Positions 46,701-53,272 of a DNA stretch of 64,000 nucleotides are shown piece by piece. The stretch spans positions 1-64,000 of the forward strand of contig CAZOOV010000005.1 in NCBI GenBank assembly GCA_964581515.1, read 5' to 3'. The translations under genes were made by a program, and so were the position numbers. Numbering within the stretch: position 1 is the first letter of the stretch; each line of letters starts with the position of its first letter. This DNA comes from JACJVV01 sp964581515. GTDB taxonomy: Archaea; Nanobdellota; Nanobdellia; Woesearchaeales; JACJVV01. Under the pieces are notes generated by a model. The model was not told the origin of the DNA. It ran no database searches and saw only the letters and a list, made by a program, of their open reading frames with translations.

Positions 46701-49700
46701 AATCACTACTCATAAGATAGCTTACATTCATAGTATTTATCGTATTAGCAGGACCTGAAAATACTGATCTGTTAAATTCAAGTTCAAAGCATCCTGAGTT
46801 TCTTACAATTCTTGATGAATTACACATATATGCTTTTACCTGTGTTGAATCAGGATCTGAATAATTAACCCAAACAGTCATAGGAGTTCCAACTGCAGTT
46901 GGGAAGATAGATGAGGAATCATCCCATATCTGGAAAATATTAGGTGCCAATGTAGGATTGCTACCAGTTGAGCCAATAACTACTTCGCTAGAGTTTCTTT
47001 GTGAATATGCACCATGTTCATCTATCGCAGTAACTTGACAAAGCCATTTATCGCCTGGCACAGTATTTCCATGAGTTAATATATCATTAAAATCATTGTC
47101 ATACCAAGTAAAGTTAGTTGCAGAGTACCATAGAGAGTCACCCGCTGGTTTAACATACCACTTAAATGTAAAATTAAGTGTTGCATCAAACCTAGATAAA
47201 TTAAATTCAGTATCATAGTTTGATCTAACATTGTAAACTAAATCTTCAGGATAAAATTGATTCCAATCCCAAACCCCATCTTCATTCACATCATGGAATG
47301 AAAGTTGCGTATCAGTGGAAGTAACAACAGTTAAATTATCACCAATAACTAACCGATTTATATCATTATCATTAAAAGGATTATATATTACGATGTCACC
47401 AGATGCAGGATTATAAATTAAAGTGAAATCATCTTTACTTCTACTGCCGGATTGGTTATTTATTAAAACTAAAGCATCTACATTTGGTTCAAATGTAGTA
47501 TTGTCATATAATGGTTGATCATTCTCAAAATATCTTGTGTCAAAAGTTAAAATATAATTGTGAGCAGTCTCGTTACCAAGAGTGAATAATTCAAGAGGTT
47601 CGCCATTAACTAACCCTACATCCCCGTGGTTTCTTATATCTCCAAAGATGGTCCAATTTGCATCTGCATCAAGAACGAAATCTGATCTTGAGATCTGTTC
47701 ATCTGCTGCCCCTAAATGCATACACATGAGATTATTATTTGTTCCAATAGCCGAAGAGTTTGAATCAGAACCTATGTAAACATTATTCATTGAAGGATTA
47801 TGATTTATTGTGAAATTACCTGCTCTTGCTACACTACACGCTGCTTGTTCGTCGCATACTTTGATATTGTAGAATTGTGTATCATTATCAGAAGCTTGTA
47901 CTTGATAAGTGCAAGTCAATGTTCTGTTTGTGCTTAGTGAAGTGCTACAATATGATTTTGATAGACAGCCACCATCGTAAGTAGATTGATAATTTATCAT
48001 GATGTCAGGATTATTCTTATAAGTAATCTCTGAACTATAGTTAATTGCCACAACAGAAGTATTCATATCTAATTGAGCAAGATTATAAGCACCAACATAT
48101 ACAGAATTATTCTCATAATTAGTATTTGAATCACATATACCATCATCTTCAGAATCTATACATAATACAAATGCTAATTTTTTAGTAGGTAGAGGTTGAG
48201 CATTATATTGAGGATTAAAATGGTTGTATTCTCCGGTTACAAACCAATTATTATTATCTTGAGCTATTAGGACATTATCTCCTGTTATGTTTTCTCCAAT
48301 CTCATCAACTTCATATACATACATATCATAAATAGGTGCAGTGAAATCCATATTTGTCCTATTATCAGTAGTTATAAGTTCTAGCCTCCTATCTGTTGTT
48401 GTAGCAGCAGTCACTGTATCTGAACTCGCCCTATAATAAAGGAACTCATTAGAGTAGTTGAATACTGTATCATTATCCCTATCCCAGAATGCATATCTTC
48501 CACCAAGGCTCAGATTCTTTAGTGAAGCAATAAAATAAGGCATATTACCTCTAATAACCACATCACTTGTAGGCTCAAACACAAGATCACCATCATCTTC
48601 TATTATTGGTTCACCTGAAGTATATATTCCTGAAGAGTCTAAATCAAAGAAAGTCCAATTGCTGTAATTTGTACCAAGTCCTCTAAATGTCTCACCAAAT
48701 TCATCTTCTTCTGCCTTAATTAGAGTATTAGCTGCATAAACAAAAAATCCATCTCTCATAAATTTGTATGGTTTTATAGAAATCTTATCTACAAATCTGC
48801 CTTGTTCATTTGTATAAAAAATAGTTTGGATATCATTATTACTTGCATCATCTCCAAAATATATGAATGAATCATAACCATCACTTCCTTGTCGCTCACT
48901 ACTGCCAAATTCATCACATACATACATCTTTGCAGAACCATTATCCACATCAACCCATTCCACTTCAAATGCAACATACTCTCCTACAAGAGTTACAGTC
49001 GCTGTAGATGAATTATAATTATATGTACTGTAATCAACAATCTGAGGTATTGAATTATCACGCACTTGGACAGAAGATGAATTTGTAAAAAATTCTGCTT
49101 GTAATGGATTATTTATCCATGTATCATCTACATCATGAGGCCTTACTGCACATTTTACAAGATCATTTTGATCTATGTAAGTGCTAGGAAGGCTACTACC
49201 AGACTGACCCATGATTTCTATAAATCTATTTAACCCTTCATTGTTGATATACCATTTGAATAAACCAAGAGTGAGATTCTCTTCATCATTATCAGTATCA
49301 TAGAATGTATAATTACATAATAAACTCAATGATCCGTTTGGAACATATGCAGTAGATTTATTATACCAGCTAACTTCTACATCTGTAGCATAAGGTGCTG
49401 TATTATTTATATACGCTGGAGCTGATAATCCGAATGTTTCATTTGTGGTTAAATTCTTAGCGAATTCATCCCCATCATAAGCAGTGACTTTACACCATAC
49501 TTTATCTCCTTTATTAAAATAGACTTGCGATAAGTTTGATACACATTCAGTAGTATAATTATCAAAATAATAAGTCTGGAAAAATCCTTTTACTGGAGGA
49601 GTACAAGCACCACTCACATTAACCTCTGTTGTCTCATAAGTACTAAGATGTAAAATTATCCAAGTTATGTTTACATTACCCCTTAGATCATCTCCATCTA

Positions 49701-51834
49701 TATCATTAATGAAAGTTGTACATGTCAAATCTGTCTCATTCTTTGGATAAGTTGGTGAGATTGTAACATTTTCAAAGAAAGGTTGTGAATTAGGCTGTAC
49801 ACATTCTATACTGGAATTTGCTGATAAATTAGAGACATCCATCGTCTCAACAAAATAACAATATGTAATATTAGGAAGTACATCAGTATCAACCCATTCC
49901 TTATTTCCAATATCAAGAGACTTGACAATAGTATAGTCCCTTGCTTGTTCTGATGCAGTCCCATATATCTCCCTATAAACCCTATATGCAACTACATCTT
50001 CTGCATTTGTCGTACCATTAGGAGGAAGTATACCTAGTGCAGAAAGTGTTGGATCATCATATGATAAATTCCAAGATAATTTTAAAGAAGTACCAAATAT
50101 ATTACTCATATTTACATGGGATGTAAAATTCCTTATTGGTTCAGGATATCCATTATCGGTTGCATTAACTATGTTGCTCACATTGAATGAAGAAGAGTTA
50201 TAACCAATGTTTTGCATCATCTGCGGATAAGTAGTATTATAATATCTTGCTAATACATAATAATAATAATAAACACCATCGACTAAAGTACCAGAGTTAT
50301 CTACAAAAGAATAATTTGAACTGTCATCTGCAGTCACTGTTCCTACAAGCAGTATTGAAGATGATGCTTGAGTATATATCTGTTGTTTTGATAAATTGAA
50401 CCATGCTGTACCATTTGTAGCATTACCCACTCTGAAAACTTCATATCTCGTTACATAATCCTGACCTTGACCATCCTGACTACTTGCAGACCAATTTATT
50501 GTTACAGATTTACCATCATCATTAGGAGTATCATAAGCAGTAACATTCTGGGGTGCTCCTGGGTCTTCAAATATAAACATAATATAACCTGCTCCATTGA
50601 GGAATGTCTGGACTTGAGTAACTTCATTATCTTTGTTTCCTAGCGCGTCAATACATGCAAAATGAAATGTCCTATCTATACCTATGAGGGGATTGAATGA
50701 AAAAGTATGACCTAAAGTAAGATTTGGATTTGCTCCAGAAAGAGTACCCATCTGATCATAAGTTTTAACATTACTTATATTACTCCCTTCTGTAAATCGA
50801 CATGTTGCATTCTCATTTGTGGTGAATGCCATAGTTATATTTCTAGAATTAATCTCCATAATTCCTGAATTATTCTGAGCATGGAATGCATCTGAATCAG
50901 TAAACATAATATGTGGAACAGCAGTGTCACTAAAACCTCCAGCAGCATTTGTTACATTAGGAGCTAGAGTGTCTATCCTATATCTTATCATTCCTGTACC
51001 TTGTGCACTTAAATTGTTAATACAATATACACTATAAGTAAAAGTACTGCCAGAATTATTCAAGTCCCATTCTACCTGGCTGTCTGTATAATCATTAAAA
51101 TCTAATGAAGCTGTAAAACTTCCAGCACCACCGACAAAAGTACCACATTGTTCAGTAGTATATGAACTGTTACAATCAGTAGAATAGTTTAAATTCTGTG
51201 TTGAAAATGGACCAATGTAACCAGGAGTATCACCAATAGCATCAGGACCACTTGTAAAAAAGTATTTACAATCAGTTGCCTGTGTACTATTACCTTCAAG
51301 ACGGATGTCTCTGCTTGCAATATGCTTAATGTTATCAGCTCCTGCACTCCAATCATTTGCATAAGCTTCTCCTAAAAATGTGAATGCTCTCCATCTGTCA
51401 TAAACAGAAACAGTATGTGAACTAGAAAGGCCATTTGCAACACACCCTGCAACAGCAGAAGTACCATTAACTAATATAGAGAGTGAACAAGATTTGGATT
51501 GAGGACTAACATCAAGTGTTGTAAGACTTGTTGAAAAACTCGCAGTCTGACCAATAGAAGCACCTGTTCCTCCTGAAAAGCACTCAGTAGAGTCATAACC
51601 CAGAGAATAAGTTATTGTTTCAGCACAAGCTGCCCCGCTTGAATTAAGTGAACCAGTCCAACCACATTGTATACTTAGAGAAGCACCATTATCTAAAACT
51701 TCTGTAGGAACACTACAACTAAGCCCAGTTATAGCTGACGCACTTTTTATCTGAACAAATGCGAAGATAACTATAAGTAAGAAAACTGCTACTCTTAACT
51801 GTACAACTGCTGAATGTTTTCTGTCTGTTTCCAT
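31786..51834 (-). CDS. Giant modular cell-surface protein (6682 aa)
   Basis: Single uninterrupted frame of 20,049 bases. Signal peptide about residues 12-34. Order of regions (approximate): Ig-like start; two FN3-like domains (425-531, 561-665); about ten copies of a roughly 190-residue two-part Ig-like module (about 780-3450), each ending in a W/K-C-x-V-T-P-x-D-G-type strand, one later copy near 4405; three Cys-rich CGNGILxxGExC repeats (2751-2917) inside that array; calcium-type loops (about 1063, 1515, 3978); a cadherin-like piece (about 4900); a CBM-like domain (4971-5153); a LamG domain split by a seven-bladed propeller (5165-5695); a beta-helix-like Asn/Ser region (5825-5991); EF-type CGDG and CxxGxxxxDCGGxC repeats (6181-6446); membrane helix (6457-6488); cytoplasmic tail of three 45-residue repeats. 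Sequons for N-glycosylation are very frequent. Likely an adhesin or cell-cell contact protein; that role is inferred. Confidence 0.95.
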   Translation of the reverse strand: METDRKHSAVVQLRVAVFLLIVIFAFVQIKSASAITGLSCSVPTEVLDNGASLSIQCGWTGSLNSSGAACAETITYSLGYDSTECFSGGTGASIGQTASFSTSLTTLDVSPQSKSCSLSILVNGTSAVAGCVANGLSSSHTVSVYDRWRAFTFLGEAYANDWSAGADNIKHIASRDIRLEGNSTQATDCKYFFTSGPDAIGDTPGYIGPFSTQNLNYSTDCNSSYTTEQCGTFVGGAGSFTASLDFNDYTDSQVEWDLNNSGSTFTYSVYCINNLSAQGTGMIRYRIDTLAPNVTNAAGGFSDTAVPHIMFTDSDAFHAQNNSGIMEINSRNITMAFTTNENATCRFTEGSNISNVKTYDQMGTLSGANPNLTLGHTFSFNPLIGIDRTFHFACIDALGNKDNEVTQVQTFLNGAGYIMFIFEDPGAPQNVTAYDTPNDDGKSVTINWSASSQDGQGQDYVTRYEVFRVGNATNGTAWFNLSKQQIYTQASSSILLVGTVTADDSSNYSFVDNSGTLVDGVYYYYYVLARYYNTTYPQMMQNIGYNSSSFNVSNIVNATDNGYPEPIRNFTSHVNMSNIFGTSLKLSWNLSYDDPTLSALGILPPNGTTNAEDVVAYRVYREIYGTASEQARDYTIVKSLDIGNKEWVDTDVLPNITYCYFVETMDVSNLSANSSIECVQPNSQPFFENVTISPTYPKNETDLTCTTFINDIDGDDLRGNVNITWIILHLSTYETTEVNVSGACTPPVKGFFQTYYFDNYTTECVSNLSQVYFNKGDKVWCKVTAYDGDEFAKNLTTNETFGLSAPAYINNTAPYATDVEVSWYNKSTAYVPNGSLSLLCNYTFYDTDNDEENLTLGLFKWYINNEGLNRFIEIMGQSGSSLPSTYIDQNDLVKCAVRPHDVDDTWINNPLQAEFFTNSSSVQVRDNSIPQIVDYSTYNYNSSTATVTLVGEYVAFEVEWVDVDNGSAKMYVCDEFGSSERQGSDGYDSFIYFGDDASNNDIQTIFYTNEQGRFVDKISIKPYKFMRDGFFVYAANTLIKAEEDEFGETFRGLGTNYSNWTFFDLDSSGIYTSGEPIIEDDGDLVFEPTSDVVIRGNMPYFIASLKNLSLGGRYAFWDRDNDTVFNYSNEFLYYRASSDTVTAATTTDRRLELITTDNRTNMDFTAPIYDMYVYEVDEIGENITGDNVLIAQDNNNWFVTGEYNHFNPQYNAQPLPTKKLAFVLCIDSEDDGICDSNTNYENNSVYVGAYNLAQLDMNTSVVAINYSSEITYKNNPDIMINYQSTYDGGCLSKSYCSTSLSTNRTLTCTYQVQASDNDTQFYNIKVCDEQAACSVARAGNFTINHNPSMNNVYIGSDSNSSAIGTNNNLMCMHLGAADEQISRSDFVLDADANWTIFGDIRNHGDVGLVNGEPLELFTLGNETAHNYILTFDTRYFENDQPLYDNTTFEPNVDALVLINNQSGSRSKDDFTLIYNPASGDIVIYNPFNDNDINRLVIGDNLTVVTSTDTQLSFHDVNEDGVWDWNQFYPEDLVYNVRSNYDTEFNLSRFDATLNFTFKWYVKPAGDSLWYSATNFTWYDNDFNDILTHGNTVPGDKWLCQVTAIDEHGAYSQRNSSEVVIGSTGSNPTLAPNIFQIWDDSSSIFPTAVGTPMTVWVNYSDPDSTQVKAYMCNSSRIVRNSGCFELEFNRSVFSGPANTINTMNVSYLMSSDYDNDGDNYTIMLCDPEYHCSDTWAVDHNSATLHFSANNPPYFTATSPVVLPGGTWAFPRDYSSNNNLYCNITFNDSDVGLFYYRANNGTWGTSNLSPTEVSSAKSPRFSWYRSQGGAYELMYYNLTSHILASGATQNNDVWICEAEGFDNYNASTGKKNSSEIIIGTILDDQSIPIILNVTTNANVTSPVTEGSDITFTIEWRDYESPNVTAFLCNTNRSVSSGCLDVELIRGTSTSSPIVLTYNVDLTNLTQFSNSSNNSSTAYSLEYTLFVVDYAGNTANWSEGEKATDYDNFSVNAYPIVSTPTVDASSGYLNCNFTLSDRDSSNHPGSAYSTSSSTIYWYNKTGASSWQRFSFPYTDHHVPVSMLSDGNIWKCQATPYDGYVYGIPKNSSEYIVGNTSPQIVNVSIVYRNSPETMITASSPVTLGSNIVLKVEWSDSDDTSTTLYALNTSDLSLANIYAQNTSSQSPIEVTFNSTFITNQSNYTSNSNISGNFSFVLLDDGGNLSRYSYSTETLVYVNRAPYIDGDVNLTKDIGQNIFECKAGILDNDSFAPYRTASNSYTWFVDSGSGYQALSYNVRVIPLTIVNQGERWKCQVTPCDNYSCGSPKNSSYLTLANETPNIQTVTVSNLPSTLENNATNPVSYESSIMFEVTFTDSDLFHNGETIKMLVCEENQSNYYGCINGTTWCSTTVTDTDYAFCTLSTADVNMTKYNDSSRHMNGIVNYSIILYDSAQNPSSYNTSYFYMNQKPYVQNVSINNSYPTNASTIVCEYNISDSDVNVTYNTATDSAYIRWFRDRGLGYFEEQTQIINSTTIPHTLTKKYDRWICEVTPMDNYTNGTPVNSSWVTIGNLVPLNDTPYISSFQDNSNQTNPTLVGSNVIFSIDWQDQQQVGSGEFVQVFICDTDDIINNTGCANRTYSHFFFTDSDPIIAEYTVESDIYNYATQTIVTGTLNSYVVATNTVPYFIKICDDSGLCDNVSFGTFSVNRKPWVTNNATISPVISSQPAGNLRCDYTYNDNGTFDNDSTTVKWFRFNYSQSYCGNGILDSGEGCDGDVWIYDSCQIAGYNNGTLQCDQTKCQLDYTQCGSSVPGSNWCGNGVTELLEQCDGASNDWTYQSCDEIGSFTGGSLDCYSNNCTLDTSSCFGGGSSFCGNGILEFGESCELIGSRIIGTSDSCSDFSDYIGGILECNPTTCQYDLSSCIGNQLSYVDLQVNETILPSDAYNPGDIIMCQINPYDGYHNGTPVFSSLYYGSLNTTPSFTNVTAFYGSASSPVIINSSQPLIYNNNASLEITWEDFDRYTAQGEQVKVFVCNESGATYQGCYGETLCAIPLTSQQTVYCNFNTSYLAINESAASANNLSYYVYIYDDSLNKSNYTGNLFVNRLPIISDYTVRSKSTLLNTTILEDHNLECNYTLTDPDETTGYATASSQTFTYFRWFYKRNGTTQWLFHDNAGNETVVNGFTEIADQWKCEITYGDGFANQTPINTSYVLIQSSSYALTYPNVTSIDVVSGNTYLDQPVIEYTNTSGSTVAVNKYDNTTNVGNDVMFSINWQDYDQLTNNSEYVRLYICNTSYFINNSGCVNKTMKYLNYTSSDPITVNYTVVDTDNTVQQFVVYLCDDSLQCSNPVTSNFTVNHAPGNMTPDILTFVNMTSGEQMYTCDYYYAYQYENGSRDVYSNNGTRRLGDDVSTVYYNWYADLGLGTGYVPAGPSGVGAQTISLELNDRSRLKCAVNITDVYGLSSILLNSTALDMRLLPVIWPVSTMMYDGYYVVNTSQLDVDLTNITISNLSIIGYMPNYNGSQSASAVSYHGYEIPITNNTNNISTSSSPSASATVGDASLNGTNYIIVNWYNGIETEFAAGDYVTVSNHNYTYFTRYQINRTNLVGYHHKYRIFLNENLSTTINPGDKVYSYNSKYPNGWFYINIGMYNGSNYVHLQSNRSNELGPSAILKVFYETATPTITLNQTISSSLYDYNPMIYFNLSDDFFVNTSTLLVNVTNYTHHVYNFLPPLTDADLNLTAKANAFLGNNITCTETNYSFYECTTRLNLTPILSNVNKYNISISVRDIMNRTGYSNYTNYNPSSLYAYNLTNPIAFAPPVQNISNLTFGLFANATNITQIEYAVGTVPYPDDGWNITKGLTNYSEQNGGNSTTTLVLSNLTKFVDYNYNIFFDDGEAVIDSADLLLTGSDSVVTSGLGLKNFTSNEKTNCTTFFNSSCVIVWSADNVYDSSNASDLLLYNASAYISGTATVYSMSLATFSDINYFDANNNSMYDKGESVFNVSLSGATNNSLEHISELIIPSTVPVLTLKLNTTEMSLAKGSTYRVSVRYFNGSQPSEWTSTNPILYKPDFTNVTYLGPLAPEVYDIKTTTTHEPEVIVDVAYDNYLRWNWTESSAQRADLGEFIYKYYFAVGNEPWPYDGWNSISDWTMVSNTTTEVDLHDYDTIRRRITTGDMYYLTVRAQSSFGLYGFNASTNGIVYDDQTPPNITIISVGDNESGVNDHFNILTQTNPMEVWIKADENLSECGYSTFRTPFDKNYFITRRCATVPSDNQTYINCSLKYMNGTSIVEEGNYTFYISCLDKNQNGNPAYSSTLPTTKEFTFTYNYEQQPDIDDVWVYVNKTFGQPEVNSTYAYKNSYLNCYYNYTDGDIDDYISDIEYRWYRGETLLPAFINTQVLNLSQHQPIRQTNFTCRVRIKDASGWWADPVNSSDISINNSAPNNFTLISPMNASYLRNNVTLKWNYASDTDKDTINYYLYLMNRTDYVTAYNISTMTFVGYHFNNSKVLNFSDLSLFEGRPMNDGRYFWTIMACDNSSNGTSAPYDINYGNNCTNSTNVSWFVKDTEGPLVNILIPDNNSNVGGNFPVVADVWDINAPNVNVSEVYANVTLTNGSYYRFNMTYNNASGYYEVQVTNMPTSNYTLSVNASDTLNNTNNDENIVKIIHVNADLPILQLDWPPWAFKEQYLNGSFFLNLTAHNASLINYTITNSSGARIQTNQIIFPNDMDTYSFKDKVDATYLADGKYNVTFYAINELANSDLKSAWFAIDKTAPDIGTASPSNYTEVYHSSTQTISLEWANNSLVPDDNQYGVKYANFYFINTTNSTPPTFTVATPSFHNATMYVSASATLINGINYSYTLNTSYVSKKSYIHWFSCAWDFAGNGNCSTIYTIKIKDQAPITRGRIGDIVMYEDIGNDTIILNRTLYDPDNETLTFTAVVLPTGTLLYDPLNSTKRSEALRANVSGLNTLFQNIRYRNATLVEGEHNNLLNNSGLESYYLFTDANGTYRVLAPTYWTVKNNASMNFNYDGSYDGVTSNYSIYPTDNASVKVSAKNYFYQDVGEINESLNYSLSAWMKSVSGADVTGRLHINWYDASGEYLNTTINLSSSLARPTITSTWKRYSLTTLPPANAVKARIYLDSDANASLVYIDNVVFEQADKPTYYSKQDHDTGYMIYPVSPVNSTRSYINNSEGTLEITIKPLWNSSDSRERYLIDTDDGLFSIRTHQIAASASSTLTYLTFKYNGTEVNLSIDDWVEESIYNLAFTWNTTNVSIYVNGTSVKSVSSYLPTLMWNQTSYATWFSNATGIVKDSSNNLYVSGYKGNSTLNRSWIIAYNSSGYRLWNQSFGGTKNTRSYGIARDSSGNLLLAGYIHNGNGYKNISLLKYNSSGSLLWNKTINSIGNNTYDEVAYDIALDSSNNIYTTGYTTASATTSTDIYTAKFNSTGNLVWNYTLAQAGNDEGKAIAIDSNGNVYSTGYRAASPTITDTDLWTVKYNASSGALLWNKTFNASGNEAGEAITIDSSDNIYVTGYKIATNTVVSDILTLKYNSSGYLLWNKTISRIGSNDSGLAITTDTSGNVYVSGYTAVSGTVTSNIWTLKYSPSGELLWDKSVGTSYTDHVSAITTDTSGNIYLAGSIDNNLSLLKYSTTENASNFTLSANGLGDYLYLGSKSDLTSQIDAVLDEFIIFEQAKTEAEILKDYNTIPITNNTNNDSSINTLVYINHTGYKQGSENTTPYINVTSLNLGNQPGFEYDQRIQFFGSDQNSLIASNIINVHIITKGNLFLDSLLYSPALVLLRNYTGDSGVPKYYTNEYNITSSRINYSNIYVNISGINITRSNMSYTTATDTTILTSVVHHSNVSFSTIDNRSYVTNSTINDSSIINASNIYSSSVSDSRVLLGSLINDSQVINSSLTNSRVTDGSVLGGNVTLINSNVSDNGTMLYDVYLVNGTIDPSILRRVTGDNYEIIESNMTNITIMSASVTNANISNSSITNCSVNAVSHQNLSNTSQTFQANLTIVNAILNATSLSNNCRAYYNTSTGSVVIVKQPDQNYTYNLASWPAVHPAVEDIWNYTPKISIVDANGNSLNTTKLIADQNLNLRVNITDPNLGSTIMDYVNVSWSFKRSDELTITSIPQLTYLNQTNISGANYNKSETDDVLEWIYVVVEDKFGNVISENVSNITYTQSTPAGICGDGSVNIINLNSTYEQCDDGNTISLDGCSSTCQNETYQSSYCGDSIIFAGNETCDDGNTVNGDNCSSTCQSETYNATTYCGDGIIFQGYEACDGSNLNSATCVTRGYDSGTLSCSSSCTFNESACSSTYVPPSTGGGGGSGSKDPWYCSNNIMDESRGEIGIDCGGKCQTCESLCFDNKLNGLEEKTDCGGVCSKACSTVTGHTTKTSCFNGQKDFNEDGVDCGGTCTKQCSTTPPITPTATCHDGIRNQGELDIDCGGPCNACPTQQPTKENYSWLIWFIIIFVILIILIAIGIVLIANEHKKQRQLENEENSLKTELQKDEAMIANLQSGHSIADVTNAGLYAKQPAKNQGPISDSIIELEKYIVESLDAGIKPSKIKELVVGTGWDISVVEVVMHKIMLSGDKLEEIEQFISKQIKKGTLDNQIAERLTNSHWSKEIVDLIISDVHKISKNTDSLNSYISKKIAEGKSHEEVHQILVSIGWNEHYIQRLLDRHQE

Positions 51835-51844
51835 GCTATTTATG

Positions 51845-51991
51845 TCACTCTTTCTTCAACAATATTCCTTGATCTGTAATTGAGTAAACCCAAAAGTTAG
51901 TCTTGTCATTAATACCTAAATCAGTCCTAACATCCTTGGGAATCACAATCTGGCCACGTTTATCGACCTGAACAATTTTTGGTATTGTCAT
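51845..51991 (-). CDS. AbrB/SpoVT-type DNA-binding protein (48 aa), first gene of the operon
   Basis: A 48-residue protein not long enough for standard ORF lists. It opens MTIPKIVQVDKRGQIVIPK, then DVRTDLGINDKT, and ends SITDQGILLKKE: an entire minimal AbrB swapped-hairpin domain. Stop and the ATG of the giant gene are 10 bases apart. AGGTAG lies before its ATG. It shares the same key positions as the 96-aa protein after the giant gene. It is probably a DNA-binding autoregulator of the operon, given the palindrome directly upstream. Confidence 0.85.
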   Translation of the reverse strand: MTIPKIVQVDKRGQIVIPKDVRTDLGINDKTNFWVYSITDQGILLKKE

Positions 51992-52006
51992 ATTATACTA
52001 CCTGCC

Positions 52007-52021
52007 ATCTGAAAATCAGAT
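52007..52021. repeat. Palindrome copy 3 (core TCTGAAAATCAGA)
   Basis: ATCTGA-AAA-TCAGAT lies 16 bases before the 48-aa AbrB start codon. TTAAATTA on the minus strand (about 52036-52043) would set transcription start inside the palindrome, as for trmI. Confidence 0.85.
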
Positions 52022-52124
52022 TTTTTTTCTTATTTTACTTAATTTAAGTGTAATTTCAGTATTTTACTTTTTATTTATTACTACAAATTAATTTTTTATG
52101 TAATAATTTCTTATTATGATTATA

Positions 52125-52147
52125 ATTTATCTGAAAATCAGATAAAT
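52125..52147. repeat. Palindrome copy 4 (23-bp inverted repeat)
   Basis: Same core with 10-base arms around a 3-base centre. It lies about 14 bases before the TATA box of the plus-strand epimerase gene (52161-52169). Confidence 0.85.
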
Positions 52148-52160
52148 CTTAAGAGTAATG

Positions 52161-52169
52161 ATATATAAA
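52161..52169 (+). promoter_or_regulatory. TATA box of the epimerase gene
   Basis: ATATATAAA on plus lies about 107 bases before the ATG, suggesting a leader of about 80 bases. The leader holds a 15-codon ORF (from 52206) of uncertain meaning. Confidence 0.45.
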
Positions 52170-52275
52170 TGTTTCGTTCAAACCAATATAAATCAAAAAG
52201 AATACATGAAAGCAAGGCAAAGATTAATATACCAAAGAAAAAGCCTAATCTAAAATAAAGTCAAGGAGTAATAAA

Positions 52276-53232
52276 ATGAACATATTGGTTACAGGCGGTG
52301 CAGGATTCATAGGAAGCCATCTAGTATTAAGATTGCTTGATGAAGGCAATTCAATTGTTGTTGTTGACAATATGAATACATACTATGATCCTGAATTAAA
52401 AAAAGCAAGATTAGAACAATTTAAGGATAAGATTAAATTCTATAAAGCAGATATTGCAGATAAAGATGCATTAGAAAAATTATTCAAAGAAAATAAATTC
52501 GATAAGATATGCCATCTTGCTGCACAAGCAGGTGTAAGATATTCTCTTGAAAATCCTTTCGTTTATGGAGATTCTAATTATATAGGAACATTAAACATCC
52601 TAGAATTTGCAAAACGCTACAAAGTAGACCATATTGTATTTGCATCAACCTCTTCAATATATGGCAAGAATGAAAAGATGCCTTTCAATGAAGAAGACAG
52701 AGTTGATGGACCTATTTCAATTTATTCTGCTTCAAAGCGAGCATGTGAGCTACTTGCATTCTCATATAATCATCTTTTTGGACTAAATGTGACCTGCTTA
52801 AGATTTTTTACAGTATATGGTCCATTTGGCAGGCCCGACATGGCACTTTTCAAGTTTACAAAAGCAATACTTGAAAACAAACCAATCGACGTATATAATA
52901 ATGGAGATATGAAAAGGGATTTTACTTATGTAATCGATATTGTTGATGGATTTGCTAAGGCACTGGAAAAACCACTTGGCTTTAAGATTATGAACCTTGG
53001 TCATGGAAAACCAGTTCATCTAATGGATTTCATAAAAATAATTGAAGATAAATTGGGAAAGAAAGCAGAAATTAATTTCATGCCGATGCAACCAGGAGAT
53101 GTGAAAGAAACATTTGCTGATGTGAAAGAAGCAAATAAACAGATTGGTTATAAAGCAAAAATAGATGTCAAAGAAGGAGTAAGTAATTTCATTGATTGGT
53201 ATATTTCTTATTATAATGTTAAGATGAAATAA
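52276..53232 (+). CDS. NAD-dependent epimerase, UDP-glucuronate 4-epimerase-like
   Basis: Extended short-chain dehydrogenase acting on nucleotide sugars. Motifs: GGAGFIGSHLVLRLL for NAD, HLAAQAGVRYSLENP, SSIYGKNEKMPFNEED, YSASKRACELLA (the catalytic YxxxK), and FFTVYGPFGRPDMALF. NMNTYYDPELKKARL and PMQPGDVKETFADV are characteristic of UDP-glucuronate 4-epimerases, so galacturonate is the likely product. 318 residues. GGAG lies before the ATG. It stands first in the plus-strand pair with the flippase. Confidence 0.9.
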   Translation: MNILVTGGAGFIGSHLVLRLLDEGNSIVVVDNMNTYYDPELKKARLEQFKDKIKFYKADIADKDALEKLFKENKFDKICHLAAQAGVRYSLENPFVYGDSNYIGTLNILEFAKRYKVDHIVFASTSSIYGKNEKMPFNEEDRVDGPISIYSASKRACELLAFSYNHLFGLNVTCLRFFTVYGPFGRPDMALFKFTKAILENKPIDVYNNGDMKRDFTYVIDIVDGFAKALEKPLGFKIMNLGHGKPVHLMDFIKIIEDKLGKKAEINFMPMQPGDVKETFADVKEANKQIGYKAKIDVKEGVSNFIDWYISYYNVKMK

Positions 53233-53272
53233 TAATAATAATGTAAGATGGATTAAAATAGAATAAGAAAAC

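Noticed and set aside
52206..52253. A 15-codon frame in the epimerase leader
   Set aside because: Too short and without a ribosome site or clear start; mentioned only as uncertain.
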